Positions 43,371 to 52,247 of a stretch of 64,000 nucleotides of DNA are shown one piece after another (the first letter of the stretch is position 1; each line of letters begins with the position of its first letter). The notes under the pieces were generated by a model that saw nothing but the letters and a program-made list of their open reading frames with translations, ran no database searches and was not told where the DNA came from. The stretch is from Qipengyuania sp. S6317L1. Its GTDB lineage: Bacteria > Pseudomonadota > Alphaproteobacteria > Sphingomonadales > Sphingomonadaceae. The DNA lies in the NCBI RefSeq assembly GCF_023015615.1, contig NZ_JALKAJ010000002.1, positions 882,501 through 946,500 of the forward strand. Direction: 5' to 3'. Both the position numbers and the translations under genes were made by a program.

Positions 43371-43928
43371 ATGCAGCGGAGAATAGTGGAGCCAGCTGAC
43401 GTTAGCGGCGATGCGCTTAGCGAACTGAAAAGCTGGCTCGGGATTACACGGCCGAACGAGGACGCTCTGCTTGCGGACCTCCTGCACACCGGCCTTGCCA
43501 TGTGCGAAGCCTTCACAGGCCAGGCGCCCTTGTCGCAATTGATAGAAGAGCAGTTGCCGACCCATTCGGGTAGGTCAGAGCTCGTTGCTCGGCCAGCGAT
43601 GTCGCTTCCAACTCTCGAGCTCGTTGCTCAAAACGGTGGTCGCACCGTGATCGACACCTCGCAATTCGAAGTCGGGATCAGTGCGCAAGGGCGGCTTTGG
43701 ATCACTCTCTTGCAAGACTTCGAGGGACAAAATGTCACAGCAACCGCGCGCGTAGGAATGAGCAGCGATTGGAAGGGCGTCCCCCCCGCTCTCAAGCAGG
43801 GGATCATCCGCTTGTGTGCGCATTATTACCGCGACCGTGACCGTCCAGGTGATCCGGAGAAATCCTCGTCACCACCCGCAATCGTGAGCGCCCTTTGGCG
43901 CCCTTATCAGTCTTTGCGGCTCACATGA
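43371..43928 (+). CDS. GTA gp6, head-tail connector
   Basis: 185 residues from the ATG at 43371, preceded by GGGAG. The N-terminal half has the pattern of phage connector proteins (ELKSWLGITRPNEDALLADLLHTGLAMCEAFTGQ), and the C-terminal half ends in the LKQGIIRLCAHYYRDRD helix typical of gp6-like proteins. It is the adaptor ring under the portal. Its stop overlaps the next ATG (ATGA). Confidence 0.88.
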   Translation: MQRRIVEPADVSGDALSELKSWLGITRPNEDALLADLLHTGLAMCEAFTGQAPLSQLIEEQLPTHSGRSELVARPAMSLPTLELVAQNGGRTVIDTSQFEVGISAQGRLWITLLQDFEGQNVTATARVGMSSDWKGVPPALKQGIIRLCAHYYRDRDRPGDPEKSSSPPAIVSALWRPYQSLRLT

Positions 43929-44089
43929 TTGCCGCAAACGCGCAGAATGATGCGCTCGTCAGAAGGCTTCGAGAGCGTGGCAAGCGCATAGCCGCGCAGC
44001 ATACCGAGCGCGTCCGGCAAACCGCCCACGCTGGCGAGGTCAATTGGCATTCCGCCCAGTCGCTTTGGCCAAATTTCACACAAGGTTGA
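43925..44089 (+). CDS. 54-residue protein at the GTA gp7 position
   Basis: 54 residues, mainly one basic helix (DALVRRLRERGKRIAAQHTERVRQTA). It starts in an ATGA overlap with gp6 and ends 4 bases before gp8. The position is that of the RcGTA gp7 head-closure protein, which is about twice as long; this product shows no obvious likeness to it. It could be a replaced or shortened gp7 or a separate small protein. Confidence 0.65.
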   Translation: MIAANAQNDALVRRLRERGKRIAAQHTERVRQTAHAGEVNWHSAQSLWPNFTQG

Positions 44090-44093
44090 GCTC

Positions 44094-44486
44094 ATGGAAA
44101 ATCACTTACGCGCCCAGCTTCTTCAGTGGCTTCGCGATGACCCGGAGCTTTCTTCGATCAATGCGATTGAAGAAGAGGCTCCCGTTCATGCAAGTGCGCC
44201 CTGGCTTGGCATTGCGGCAAGTGCGTCAACCGATTGGGGGACCAAAGAGCGGCGGGGCCGGGAGGTCCGAATTGCGCTTGAGCTGGAAAGCCGCGCTGAT
44301 GAACCCGACGCCGACGGCCCGCTGGTAGAAGCCATCGAACAGCGCGTTTTAAATCTGCCTCCCTTACATTCCGGATTTGAGCTTGCATCGATCCGCTTCC
44401 TGCGCGCTCGAAGCGAAGAGCGCGACGCAAACTTGCGCGGTTCCCTTCTGGAATTCCGGTTCCGCATTTTTGCCCCGAAAACCTGA
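44094..44486 (+). CDS. GTA gp8, tail terminator (DUF3168)
   Basis: 130 residues, of DUF3168 type (ENHLRAQLLQWLRDDPEL, then beta-rich segments). In RcGTA gp8 forms the tail terminator ring joining tail tube to head. Coding density, overlaps and orientation match the cluster order. Confidence 0.82.
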   Translation: MENHLRAQLLQWLRDDPELSSINAIEEEAPVHASAPWLGIAASASTDWGTKERRGREVRIALELESRADEPDADGPLVEAIEQRVLNLPPLHSGFELASIRFLRARSEERDANLRGSLLEFRFRIFAPKT

Positions 44487-44510
44487 ACACTTTTACTCTG
44501 GAGAAAGAAT

Positions 44511-44918
44511 ATGCCCGCGCAGAACGGATCAGCCTTCCTGCTCAAAATCGGAGACGGGGGATCGCCTGTCTCATATGAAACCGTGGCCGGAATGCGGACC
44601 ACGCAATTGTCGATCAATGGCGACCTGGTTGCCGTCACCAATAAGGAATCGGGCGGCTGGCGAGACCTGCTCTCCGGCGCTGGAACCCGCTCGGTTTCGG
44701 TCAACGCCGCAGGAATTTTTCTTGGCAGCGGCGCTGAAACCGCGGTGCGAGCGCACGCCTTGGCGGGGACCATTGATGACTATGAGCTTTCGTTTGAAGA
44801 TGGTGAACGTCTTCGCGGGCGCTTTCTGGTCCAGCGCCTCGATTATTCGGGCGATTTCAACGGGGAGCGAAATTACACGCTCCAGCTTGAAAGCTCTGGC
44901 CCGGTCGTTCCGGCGTGA
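44511..44918 (+). CDS. GTA gp9, major tail tube protein
   Basis: 135 residues of mostly beta structure with the KIGDGGSPVSYETVAGMRTTQLSING strand pattern and GERNYTLQLESSGPV at the C-terminus, typical of phage tail tube proteins of the TIGR02126/TP901-1 group. A Shine-Dalgarno GGAG stands before the ATG. It overlaps the gp10 start by 4 nt. Confidence 0.88.
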   Translation: MPAQNGSAFLLKIGDGGSPVSYETVAGMRTTQLSINGDLVAVTNKESGGWRDLLSGAGTRSVSVNAAGIFLGSGAETAVRAHALAGTIDDYELSFEDGERLRGRFLVQRLDYSGDFNGERNYTLQLESSGPVVPA

Positions 44919-45229
44919 CCAAGCCGGCCAATGCCCAAAGGGGCGAGGCGACATTCGATCTGGGCGAGCGCACATTTGTCCTGCGTCCAAGCTTTGAAAA
45001 TTTGGTCGCTGCAGAAGAAGAGATTGGCTCGCTTTTCGCCTTGGTCGAGCGCGCCTCTAACGGTGAATTGACCTTGTCGCAGGTCACTGCCTTGATCTGG
45101 CATTGCATTGAAGCCGACCCACGCCCCTCTCAAAAGGAGGTGGGCGAGGCCGTGCTCAAACGAGGCCTCATCACCACCACCAAACCTGTCCGCGCGATCC
45201 TTTCCCAGGTGCTGCAAGGCCAATCATGA
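44915..45229 (+). CDS. GTA gp10, tail chaperone-like family protein
   Basis: 104 residues with a GTG start that overlaps the gp9 stop. The GEATFDLGERTFVLRPSFENLVAAEEEIGSL block matches the GTA gp10 family (tail assembly chaperone-like). In siphophages this position often carries a frameshifted pair; here the next gene is a separate frame with a 4-nt overlap. Confidence 0.85.
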   Translation: MTKPANAQRGEATFDLGERTFVLRPSFENLVAAEEEIGSLFALVERASNGELTLSQVTALIWHCIEADPRPSQKEVGEAVLKRGLITTTKPVRAILSQVLQGQS

Positions 45230-45438
45230 CGGATGAGACGCAGGCCGATTTTGCTGCCGCCTCCTCGCAGTGGTGGAGCGTGGCTGCTCGATGGCTCGGC
45301 TGGCGCGCGTCGGATTTTTGGCAGGCGACGCCCGCTGAACTCAGGGGCGCCTTGAGAGACCCCGAAGCCGCCGCCGCCGGGCGCGGACCTTCGATGGAAA
45401 CAATCGCTGAGATGATGGAGCGCGAAAGCAATGGATGA
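45226..45438 (+). CDS. Phage tail assembly chaperone (TAC_6-like)
   Basis: 70 residues, helical, rich in Trp in the first half (WWSVAARWLGWRASDFW). It matches the small RcGTA orf 10.1-type proteins, tail assembly chaperones that keep the tape measure soluble. It overlaps gp10 by 4 nt and the tape measure start by 8 nt. Confidence 0.78.
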   Translation: MTDETQADFAAASSQWWSVAARWLGWRASDFWQATPAELRGALRDPEAAAAGRGPSMETIAEMMERESNG

Positions 45439-46006
45439 TAATTTCGACGAATTGGTGATTGACCTTCGCGCCAACACAGACCGCTTCAATGCGGATATCG
45501 AAGGTCTGCGCAGCACCCTCGACCATTCACTTATCGATGGTTTTGACCGGGCAGGATCGGTTTTGGAGCGAGGGCTCTTGTCCGCCGTGCGTAGAGGCTC
45601 GCTAGGCTTCGACGATCTGCAGAAGGTCGCCTTCCGTTCGCTCGATGCGATTGCTGCAAGAGCGATCTCGACGGGAATTGGCTCGCTATTCGGCGGTTCT
45701 GGTTCAGGCGGATTAGGCGGCACACTGACCCAGACTTTCGGATCGCTTCTCGGTCTGCCAGGCCGGGCAACAGGGGGGCCTGTCAGCCCTGGGCGCGGCT
45801 ATGTTGTCGGCGAAAACGGGCCTGAACTCTTTGTCCCGACCTCTTCCGGGAGCATTGCCGCCAATCGAGGGGCAGAGCTGCCCAGCCGCGATGTGAGGGT
45901 CGCCATCCAACTCGCGCCCCCACGAGGGACTGCCGCACCCACAGCAATGCAACGCTCCTCGCGCCAGGTTGCAAGCGCTGTGCGCCGCGCGCTTTCGGCG
46001 CAGTGA
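45431..46006 (+). CDS. GTA gp11, short tail tape measure protein
   Basis: 191 residues: very short for a tape measure but normal for GTA tails. The N-terminus is a coiled-coil (ELVIDLRANTDRFNADIEGLRSTLDHSL), followed by a Gly-rich hinge and a block GPVSPGRGYVVGENGPELFVPTSSG that is often seen at the C-terminal end of tape measure proteins. Its length implies a short tail. Confidence 0.85.
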   Translation: MDDNFDELVIDLRANTDRFNADIEGLRSTLDHSLIDGFDRAGSVLERGLLSAVRRGSLGFDDLQKVAFRSLDAIAARAISTGIGSLFGGSGSGGLGGTLTQTFGSLLGLPGRATGGPVSPGRGYVVGENGPELFVPTSSGSIAANRGAELPSRDVRVAIQLAPPRGTAAPTAMQRSSRQVASAVRRALSAQ

Positions 46007-46024
46007 ACTAGGGATCATCGACTT

Positions 46025-48346
46025 ATGGCATACTGGCTAGCGCGCGAACGCCGCGGGCAGGACTCTTCTTTCATCCAGCGTTTCGATCCACGCTTCTGGA
46101 CGGTCAATTTCCCGCGGCCCGCGATGGCTTCTGTCATCACCACAGGCGCAGACTCCATGCAGATCGATGTCGAGCTTCATCACGAAGGCGAACTCGTCGG
46201 GCTAATCTGGGCGAGCGAAGATACACTCGATCACCCGCTTCTGGCGTATGAGACGAACCGAGATTATTCGAACACCAGTCTGAGCTTCCGCTGGCAATCC
46301 GAAGGCGTGGTCGCGCTTGATCAAGTAAATGGCCCTACGCTCACGATCGAGGGACGTGATGCAGAGGGCAACCAGCAAACATCTTTCGTCAGGCTCTGGA
46401 ATTATGCGCAGGGCACGCCGACAGATGCGGTAATTACCTTGCCTTTCTCGCAGCTGGAGAGCGGTTTCTCCCTACCCGGCACGCCAGTTTATGTCGGCGA
46501 CATCGACCGGATGTTTATCTCACTTGTCCCACCGGAATTTGTGGCAGGCAGCACCACGCCGCTGCCTCAACGCTTCAATGGCCGCGTGACGGTGTCTGAA
46601 ATTGTCGCGGATGGCCGACACTCGATGCTCGAAATCGGAGATGTGCGCCTGCCCGTCCATGGAGAGCGGCTCGCGACCGCCTATGATGACAATTACGACC
46701 AGACGCCAGCGCGCATCCTGCGCAACCTCGTGGGCCTCGGCTATCGCGGAGACTTCATCCACTACGTAGGCATGAGCCATTTCATGCGGCTTGGGCAGCA
46801 ATCAGGCGCGCTTTTGGCAATTCCTGACGGAGACCTGTGCGAGCCGGCAAACCAATGGCACCGGAGTCTGTTTGGTCTAGCGAGCAACGAAGATCTGGAG
46901 GTGATTGCCTCGATCTCTTATGAACTGTTCAACGATTACTGCCCCGAAAGCTGGAAACAGCGCACGCTTGATGGGGAACCAGCACTGACCGGATGGGTGC
47001 CACCTTCCAGCCTTCTGTCCCCTGCGAATAGTGAGGCGATGGACTGGCTTCGGTCGAGCTCGGTCAATTTTGTCAATCTGCTTAACGATGCTGGACAACC
47101 CGTGCGGATGCAAATCGGCGAGCCTTGGTGGTGGACCACCGCAGCGGGCGAGATCTGCCTTTATGACGATGCCGCGCGCGCCGCTTTCGGAGGCAATCCG
47201 CCTGATATTTCGGATATGCGCGAGGCCCTTAATCCTGCTCAGATTGGTCTACTCGATGACGCGGGCGCGCTTCTGGCGCAATCGACCGCCGACCTGACGG
47301 CTGCGGTTCGCGGCGCTGCAGGCGGCCCATCCGAGGTGATGATCCTTGTCTTCACCCCGACTATTCTAAGCCCCCAAATGACCGAGCTTTACCGCGCCAA
47401 TCTACCGATGGGATGGGCGGCCCCGGCTTTTGATCGATTACAGCTCGAAGATTACGATTGGCTGACCGAAGGGGCGGACGCGCTCAGGAGAGCAGCATAC
47501 GCATTTGTGGACGAGCGCCTGCAGTACCCGATCGAAAAGCAGGACTACCTCGCCGGTTTCGTTCTCAACGCGTCTGACGATGAACAATATTGGACTCGGA
47601 TCGACAAGGGCCTCGATGAGGCCGCCAGCCGGACAATCGAACGCCGATATGTTTGGGCCCAACCCCAGGTCAATCGTGATGGATACACCCGGCACCCCTT
47701 AACCCAAGAGGAACAAATGGAAGCTTTTGACGACGTCATTTATCCCTTTGCTCTGGGGCGCTCGACCTCGGTTGCGCCAGAGTTTTCGACTTCCGTTTCT
47801 GTCACATCTTCCGGCCATGAAAGGCGAAATTCACTATGGGCGGATGCACGGGTGCACTTTGATGTAGGGCCGGGTATCCGCTCCGAAACGGAATTGGGCG
47901 AACTCCTGGGCTTCTTCCGGGCCCGGCGCGGAGCGGCGCGCGGTTTCCGAATTAGCGACCCCTACGATCACAGCTCGAACGGGATGACAGGTTCACCCAC
48001 ACAGCTCGATCAATTGCTCGGCGTCGGTGATGGGACGGTGGCAGAGTTTCAGCTCACCAAATCCTATGGCACCGGGACAGAACCACAGGTCCGCCCCATA
48101 ACTCGCGCCAGAGCCGAAACCTTATTGGTGAGCGTAGGCGGCATCCCCTCAACGGATTGGGTCCTTTCGAGCAAGGGAAAGCTCATCTTCGGTTCCGCTC
48201 CTCCCATAGGCGCTGAAGTGCGCGCAGGATTTCTTTTCGATGTACCGGTCCGGTTTGCCGAGGACCGGATCGACATATCAAGCGTCAACTTTGAAGCCGG
48301 CGAGGCACCCAGCATTCCCTTAATCGAATTGCGGGAAGAAATATGA
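46025..48346 (+). CDS. GTA gp12-type distal tail protein with a ~560-residue N-terminal extension (DUF2460)
   Basis: 773 residues. The last ~209 residues (from the Met codon at 47717; AFDDVIYPFALGRSTSVAPEF onward) are DUF2460, the size of RcGTA gp12, the distal tail protein. The first ~560 residues are an additional, apparently globular region not in RcGTA gp12. It has acidic residues next to aromatic ones, for example SYELFNDYCPESW and IGEPWWWTTAAGE, resembling a glycosidase-like barrel. RcGTA carries a TIM-barrel-like domain in gp15 instead. The codon 47717 has AAGAGG before it and may act as a second start. It overlaps gp13 by 4 nt. Confidence 0.85.
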   Translation: MAYWLARERRGQDSSFIQRFDPRFWTVNFPRPAMASVITTGADSMQIDVELHHEGELVGLIWASEDTLDHPLLAYETNRDYSNTSLSFRWQSEGVVALDQVNGPTLTIEGRDAEGNQQTSFVRLWNYAQGTPTDAVITLPFSQLESGFSLPGTPVYVGDIDRMFISLVPPEFVAGSTTPLPQRFNGRVTVSEIVADGRHSMLEIGDVRLPVHGERLATAYDDNYDQTPARILRNLVGLGYRGDFIHYVGMSHFMRLGQQSGALLAIPDGDLCEPANQWHRSLFGLASNEDLEVIASISYELFNDYCPESWKQRTLDGEPALTGWVPPSSLLSPANSEAMDWLRSSSVNFVNLLNDAGQPVRMQIGEPWWWTTAAGEICLYDDAARAAFGGNPPDISDMREALNPAQIGLLDDAGALLAQSTADLTAAVRGAAGGPSEVMILVFTPTILSPQMTELYRANLPMGWAAPAFDRLQLEDYDWLTEGADALRRAAYAFVDERLQYPIEKQDYLAGFVLNASDDEQYWTRIDKGLDEAASRTIERRYVWAQPQVNRDGYTRHPLTQEEQMEAFDDVIYPFALGRSTSVAPEFSTSVSVTSSGHERRNSLWADARVHFDVGPGIRSETELGELLGFFRARRGAARGFRISDPYDHSSNGMTGSPTQLDQLLGVGDGTVAEFQLTKSYGTGTEPQVRPITRARAETLLVSVGGIPSTDWVLSSKGKLIFGSAPPIGAEVRAGFLFDVPVRFAEDRIDISSVNFEAGEAPSIPLIELREEI
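47707..47719 (+). promoter_or_regulatory. Internal ribosome binding site for a DUF2460-only product
   Basis: AAGAGG and a 5-6 base spacer precede the in-frame ATG at 47717. Translation from it would give 209 residues, the RcGTA gp12 length. Candidate only. Confidence 0.4.
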
Positions 48347-49161
48347 CACGGACGTTCTTCGACCGCGAACTCGAGACAGCTGCAACCTTCTGGCGCATTT
48401 TCCGGCGCGACGGTGTGACATTGGGTTTTACGAGCCATGATCGCGATTTGACTTTCGGCGGCATTCGTCACCGTTCGGCGCCAGGCATGGTGCCAACCGC
48501 TGTCAGGCTCAGCTCAGATCTATCGGAAGAGAACGCTGGAGTGGAAGGTGCGCTCAGCCACGACACAATTCGAGAACGCGACCTTGCAGCCGGCCTGTTT
48601 GATAACGCCGCGATTGAAGTTGGCGTCGTGGATTGGGAAACCCTGAAAGCGCGCGTGCTGTACACAGGCAGCTTGGGGCGGATCGAAGATGATCGCATTG
48701 GGTTTTCTGGCGAATTGCGCTCGGCCAAAGCTGTGCTTGAGCAAGATCTGGTCCCCCGCACCAGTCCGACATGCAGAGCCGCTTTCTGCGGTCGCGGATG
48801 TGGTTTGTCTGCAGTGCGCTTTACCGCGCGCGTCGTCTTGGCCGAGGTGGATGCGGACCTCAACCGGGTGCGCATAGAAGGAATTGCATCTGGCGAATTT
48901 CTCGACGGTCAGATTCGGTTTCTCGACGGACCGCAGACCGGCATCCCGTTTGCAATCGTGGGTGTCGATGGCGAATGGCTTGCTCTTGATCGTCCACTCG
49001 ATGCTGGCCTTCTGGCCGCAACGCCAGCCGAACTTCGGGAAGGATGCGACCACACCCTCTCTACTTGCGCGAACAGATTTGGGAACGCTGTCAATTTTCG
49101 TGGAGAGCCATTCTTGCCAGGCAACGATTTGCTTGCTCGCTATGGTCAAGCACTAGGGTGA
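48343..49161 (+). CDS. GTA gp13, DUF2163 baseplate hub protein
   Basis: 272 residues, DUF2163. Early FWRIFRRDGVTLGFTSHDRDLTF and later CRAAFCGRGCGLSAV and GCDHTLSTCANRFGNAVNFRGEPFLPGND give the Cys-rich pattern that in RcGTA gp13 holds an iron-sulphur cluster. It forms the hub between distal tail and tip. It overlaps the peptidase by 4 nt. Confidence 0.92.
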   Translation: MTRTFFDRELETAATFWRIFRRDGVTLGFTSHDRDLTFGGIRHRSAPGMVPTAVRLSSDLSEENAGVEGALSHDTIRERDLAAGLFDNAAIEVGVVDWETLKARVLYTGSLGRIEDDRIGFSGELRSAKAVLEQDLVPRTSPTCRAAFCGRGCGLSAVRFTARVVLAEVDADLNRVRIEGIASGEFLDGQIRFLDGPQTGIPFAIVGVDGEWLALDRPLDAGLLAATPAELREGCDHTLSTCANRFGNAVNFRGEPFLPGNDLLARYGQALG

Positions 49162-49589
49162 ACAAATACTCACCGCGCGGGGAAAAACTCGCTCTCGCCG
49201 CCGCCCGCTTTATCGGGGTTCGCTTTCGCTTGAACGGGCGCGATCCGGAAACCGGGCTGGATTGCATTGGCCTTCTGGCATGCAGCCTGGAGGCAATCGG
49301 AGAGGCGCCTTCAGTCCCGGAAGGTTACGCCCTTCGCAATAGCGAGATTCAACGCTGGATTGGATGCGCGAAGCAATCGGGTTTTGTCCGCGCGTCGGGC
49401 TCTGTTCAGGCGGGGGACGTTCTTGTGACGAAACCGGGCCCGGGCCAACACCATCTCGTGATCGCTGCAAACAATTGCGAAGTCATACACGCTCATGCCG
49501 GGCTGAGGCGCGTAGTCCGCCAGTCCTTTCCTCCCATTGGAACCATTCAGGCACACTGGCGCCTGCACCAGCCGCGAAAAGGAAATTAA
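49158..49589 (+). CDS. GTA gp14, NlpC/P60 cell-wall peptidase
   Basis: 143 residues with a GTG start at 49158 overlapping the gp13 stop. The catalytic Cys is in GLDCIGLL (about 37), the His in GQHHLVIAAN and the third residue probably His in VIHAHAG. It would open the peptidoglycan of recipients during DNA delivery. Confidence 0.9.
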   Translation: MNKYSPRGEKLALAAARFIGVRFRLNGRDPETGLDCIGLLACSLEAIGEAPSVPEGYALRNSEIQRWIGCAKQSGFVRASGSVQAGDVLVTKPGPGQHHLVIAANNCEVIHAHAGLRRVVRQSFPPIGTIQAHWRLHQPRKGN

Positions 49590-49590
49590 G

Positions 49591-51768
49591 ATGGCAACTC
49601 TGGTCCTAACGGCTGTGGGTACAGCACTTGGCGGTCCGGTAGGAGGCGCGATTGGAGCATTCATCGGTCGCGAAGCCGACCAGGCCTTGTTTGGTCCGAC
49701 ACGCCAAGGACCGCGCCTCAAAGAGCTTTCAGTCACAACCTCCAGTTACGGTCAGCCCCTGCCACGCAACTTTGGCCGGATGCGGGTTGCGGGCACAATC
49801 ATCTGGTCGACAGAGTTGCAGGAGACACAGAACAAAGGTGGCGGGGGAAAAGGGCAGCCATCTGTTACCACTTTCTCCTACTCGGCATCCTTTGCCGTCG
49901 CACTTTCCAGTACACCAATTGACCGGATCGGAAGGATCTGGGCCGACGGGAACCTACTGCGCGGCGCGGCGGAAGACCTTAAAGTAGCAGGTGAACTGCG
50001 CGTCTACCAAGGCACAGGCGACGCACCCGTGGATCCCTTGATAGCCGCTGATCGCGGCGATCTCACGCCTGCTTTCAGAGACACGGCCTATGTCGTGTTC
50101 GAAGACTTGCAGCTTGCCGATTTTGGCAATCGCATCCCTGCGCTTACGTTTGAAGTTTTCGCGCACAACCACGAAACGGTCTCGATCAGTCAATTGGTGC
50201 CTGCGGCGCAAAAGGGCACCGGCGATGTTGTCTTGAAAGACACGCTTGGCTTTTCCGATGAAGGCGGCGCGATTGGATCAGTTTTGTCGACGATCAACCA
50301 AGTCTATCCTCTGGTCTGCACGACGCATGCAAGCGGGTTGCGTTTGTCCTCGGCCTATTCATCTGCCGACAATATCCCCGTCCTGCCTGAACAAATTTCA
50401 CTGCGCGATAGTGAGGACGCGACCGAACGGCATAAGCAGCGCGGCGACAATATCGGGAATGAACCGCTTGCCCTTCGGTATTACGATGAGGAACGCGACT
50501 ACCAGCCCAGCGTGCAACGGGCGCTGGGCCTTCGCCCTGATGGGCGAGAACTCATGGTCGAAATGCCCGCTGCCATGAATGCCCAAGGAGCGCGCAAACT
50601 GGCAAACTCCAATGCTCACCGGGCGCGCTGGCGCAACGAACGCGTCGTTTGGAGAATTGGCGAACTCAACACTCAAATAAGCCCCGGAAGCATCGTGAAG
50701 CTCCCCGATGCGCCAGGTATTTGGCTGGTGAAAGATTGGGAATGGTCCAACCTTGGCGTTGAGTTGGGCTTGGACCGGGTCTCTCCGGAGATTGCCGGTC
50801 AACTTGCGGGCGATGCAGGCGCTTCCAACACAGCTCCAGACGAACCCATCACGCCAACCAAGATCTTCGCTTTCGAAGCGCCTCCAGAAAACAATGCAAA
50901 CCCATCGGATCGCGCACTGCTCGTCGCTGCGACATCTCAAAGTGCAGGTTGGCGCGGCGCTGCGCTCTTCGTCGAACAGGGCGCCACACTTGTTGAAGCC
51001 GGTTCGACCGGCAATTTGCGAGCAGTCGCCGGTACGCTTTCGGAACCGCTCGGCATGTCTGGTGCAACCCACATCGAAAGCAATGCCGAAATGCGCGTTA
51101 CCCTGAGCGCGCCAGATCTGCCATTTCAAAGTACGGACGTATCCGGTTTGGCCAATGGCTCAAACAGGGTGATGGTGGGCAACGAACTCATCCAATTCCT
51201 TCACGCCCAGTCGCTTGGCAATGGCGAATGGCGATTATCTGGCCTGCTGCGAGGCCGGGCCGGTACAGAGCCGGCCGCACTTGATGGTCATGAAACGGGC
51301 ACGAGCGTGGTCCTTCTGGACGATCGGCCAATTCTTCTCGATCCCGCTCTTGCGCCAAGTGGTGGTGCAGGTCGAATTGCAGCAATTGGCCTTGCTGATG
51401 AAGATCCGGTGTTCGCGGATATCGAGAACCCGGGGCTCGCTCGCCGGGCGATAATGCCGGTTTCGCCCCGTAAGCGCGTGCTTTCGGATGGAACTTGGCA
51501 TCTATGCTGGACCCGGCGTGCGAGAGGACAATGGACGTGGCCCGATGGCGTTGAAGTGCCGCTGGTCGAGGAACACGAATCCTACACTATCGGCTTCGGG
51601 CCTAGCGATACGCCTTTCGCCTCATGGGCGACCTTTGAGCCAGAGTTCCACCTATCGGCAAGCGAACGCAACGCTCTCTTAGTCGCTCATGGCCCCGACG
51701 ATCTGTGGGTTAAACAGGTCGGCTCTTACGGGGCCTCGCCAGCACTTTTGCTCACCACACTATCCTGA
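49591..51768 (+). CDS. GTA gp15, tail tip/host specificity protein
   Basis: 725 residues from the ATG at 49591, with AAAAGGAAAT before it. The N-terminus is Gly-rich and hydrophobic (ALGGPVGGAIGAFIGREADQALFGP), then RLKELSVTTSSYGQPLPRNFGRMRVAGTIIW; the centre is of Phage-tail_3 type with ARWRNERVVWRIGELNTQISPGSIV, and the C-terminus has the Rcc01698-like LRGRAGTE block. It is shorter than RcGTA gp15 (over 1,200 residues), and a TIM-barrel domain is not evident in it. Confidence 0.9.
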   Translation: MATLVLTAVGTALGGPVGGAIGAFIGREADQALFGPTRQGPRLKELSVTTSSYGQPLPRNFGRMRVAGTIIWSTELQETQNKGGGGKGQPSVTTFSYSASFAVALSSTPIDRIGRIWADGNLLRGAAEDLKVAGELRVYQGTGDAPVDPLIAADRGDLTPAFRDTAYVVFEDLQLADFGNRIPALTFEVFAHNHETVSISQLVPAAQKGTGDVVLKDTLGFSDEGGAIGSVLSTINQVYPLVCTTHASGLRLSSAYSSADNIPVLPEQISLRDSEDATERHKQRGDNIGNEPLALRYYDEERDYQPSVQRALGLRPDGRELMVEMPAAMNAQGARKLANSNAHRARWRNERVVWRIGELNTQISPGSIVKLPDAPGIWLVKDWEWSNLGVELGLDRVSPEIAGQLAGDAGASNTAPDEPITPTKIFAFEAPPENNANPSDRALLVAATSQSAGWRGAALFVEQGATLVEAGSTGNLRAVAGTLSEPLGMSGATHIESNAEMRVTLSAPDLPFQSTDVSGLANGSNRVMVGNELIQFLHAQSLGNGEWRLSGLLRGRAGTEPAALDGHETGTSVVLLDDRPILLDPALAPSGGAGRIAAIGLADEDPVFADIENPGLARRAIMPVSPRKRVLSDGTWHLCWTRRARGQWTWPDGVEVPLVEEHESYTIGFGPSDTPFASWATFEPEFHLSASERNALLVAHGPDDLWVKQVGSYGASPALLLTTLS

Positions 51769-51785
51769 TCGCTTGGAGACAAACC

Positions 51786-52247
51786 ATGGCAAGCCCAATC
51801 GCTTTCCCCTCAATGACCACTCACATAAACCTGCCGCTACTGTTCGCAGGTCAGGCGCAGAAAGAACCCTTTATCAATCATGCGTTCTCCACAATTGATG
51901 CGCTGCTGGCAGGCGTCGTGGATGATTCGCTTGCAACTGCGCCAGCTGATCCAATCGAGGGATCGCGCTATCGTATTCTGGCGAACGCCACGGATGAATG
52001 GGCTGGGCACGACGCGGAAATTGCGATCCGTATTGGCGGGGCTTGGACGTTCATAACTCCGCACCAAGGCATGAGTGTTTTTGATGCTACCGCACATACC
52101 TCCTACTTTTTCGCAAGTGACTGGGTCGCGGCATCTGAGCCTCAGGCACCCACTGGTGGAAGCGTTGTTGATTCTGAAGCAAGGGCAACCCTGAGCCTTT
52201 TGATCGACGCTCTGAAAACAGCCGGAATCTTTGCAAACCCGGAGTAA
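51786..52247 (+). CDS. DUF2793 protein at the end of the GTA cluster
   Basis: 153 residues. The block LPLLFAGQAQKEPFINHAFSTIDALLAG followed by a beta region (GSRYRILANATDEWAGHDAEIAIRIGGAWTFITPHQGMSVF) is typical of DUF2793, found at the end of alphaproteobacterial GTA and prophage clusters, probably as a tail fibre or receptor-contact protein. It is 17 bp after gp15. The next gene, ompA, has its own leader and terminator. Confidence 0.85.
   Translation: MASPIAFPSMTTHINLPLLFAGQAQKEPFINHAFSTIDALLAGVVDDSLATAPADPIEGSRYRILANATDEWAGHDAEIAIRIGGAWTFITPHQGMSVFDATAHTSYFFASDWVAASEPQAPTGGSVVDSEARATLSLLIDALKTAGIFANPE

Noticed and set aside
38212..52247. An intact prophage rather than a GTA
   Set aside because: No integrase, repressor, replication, lysis or attachment sites, and the gene order and short tape measure match RcGTA; lytic and regulatory genes may be elsewhere in the genome.
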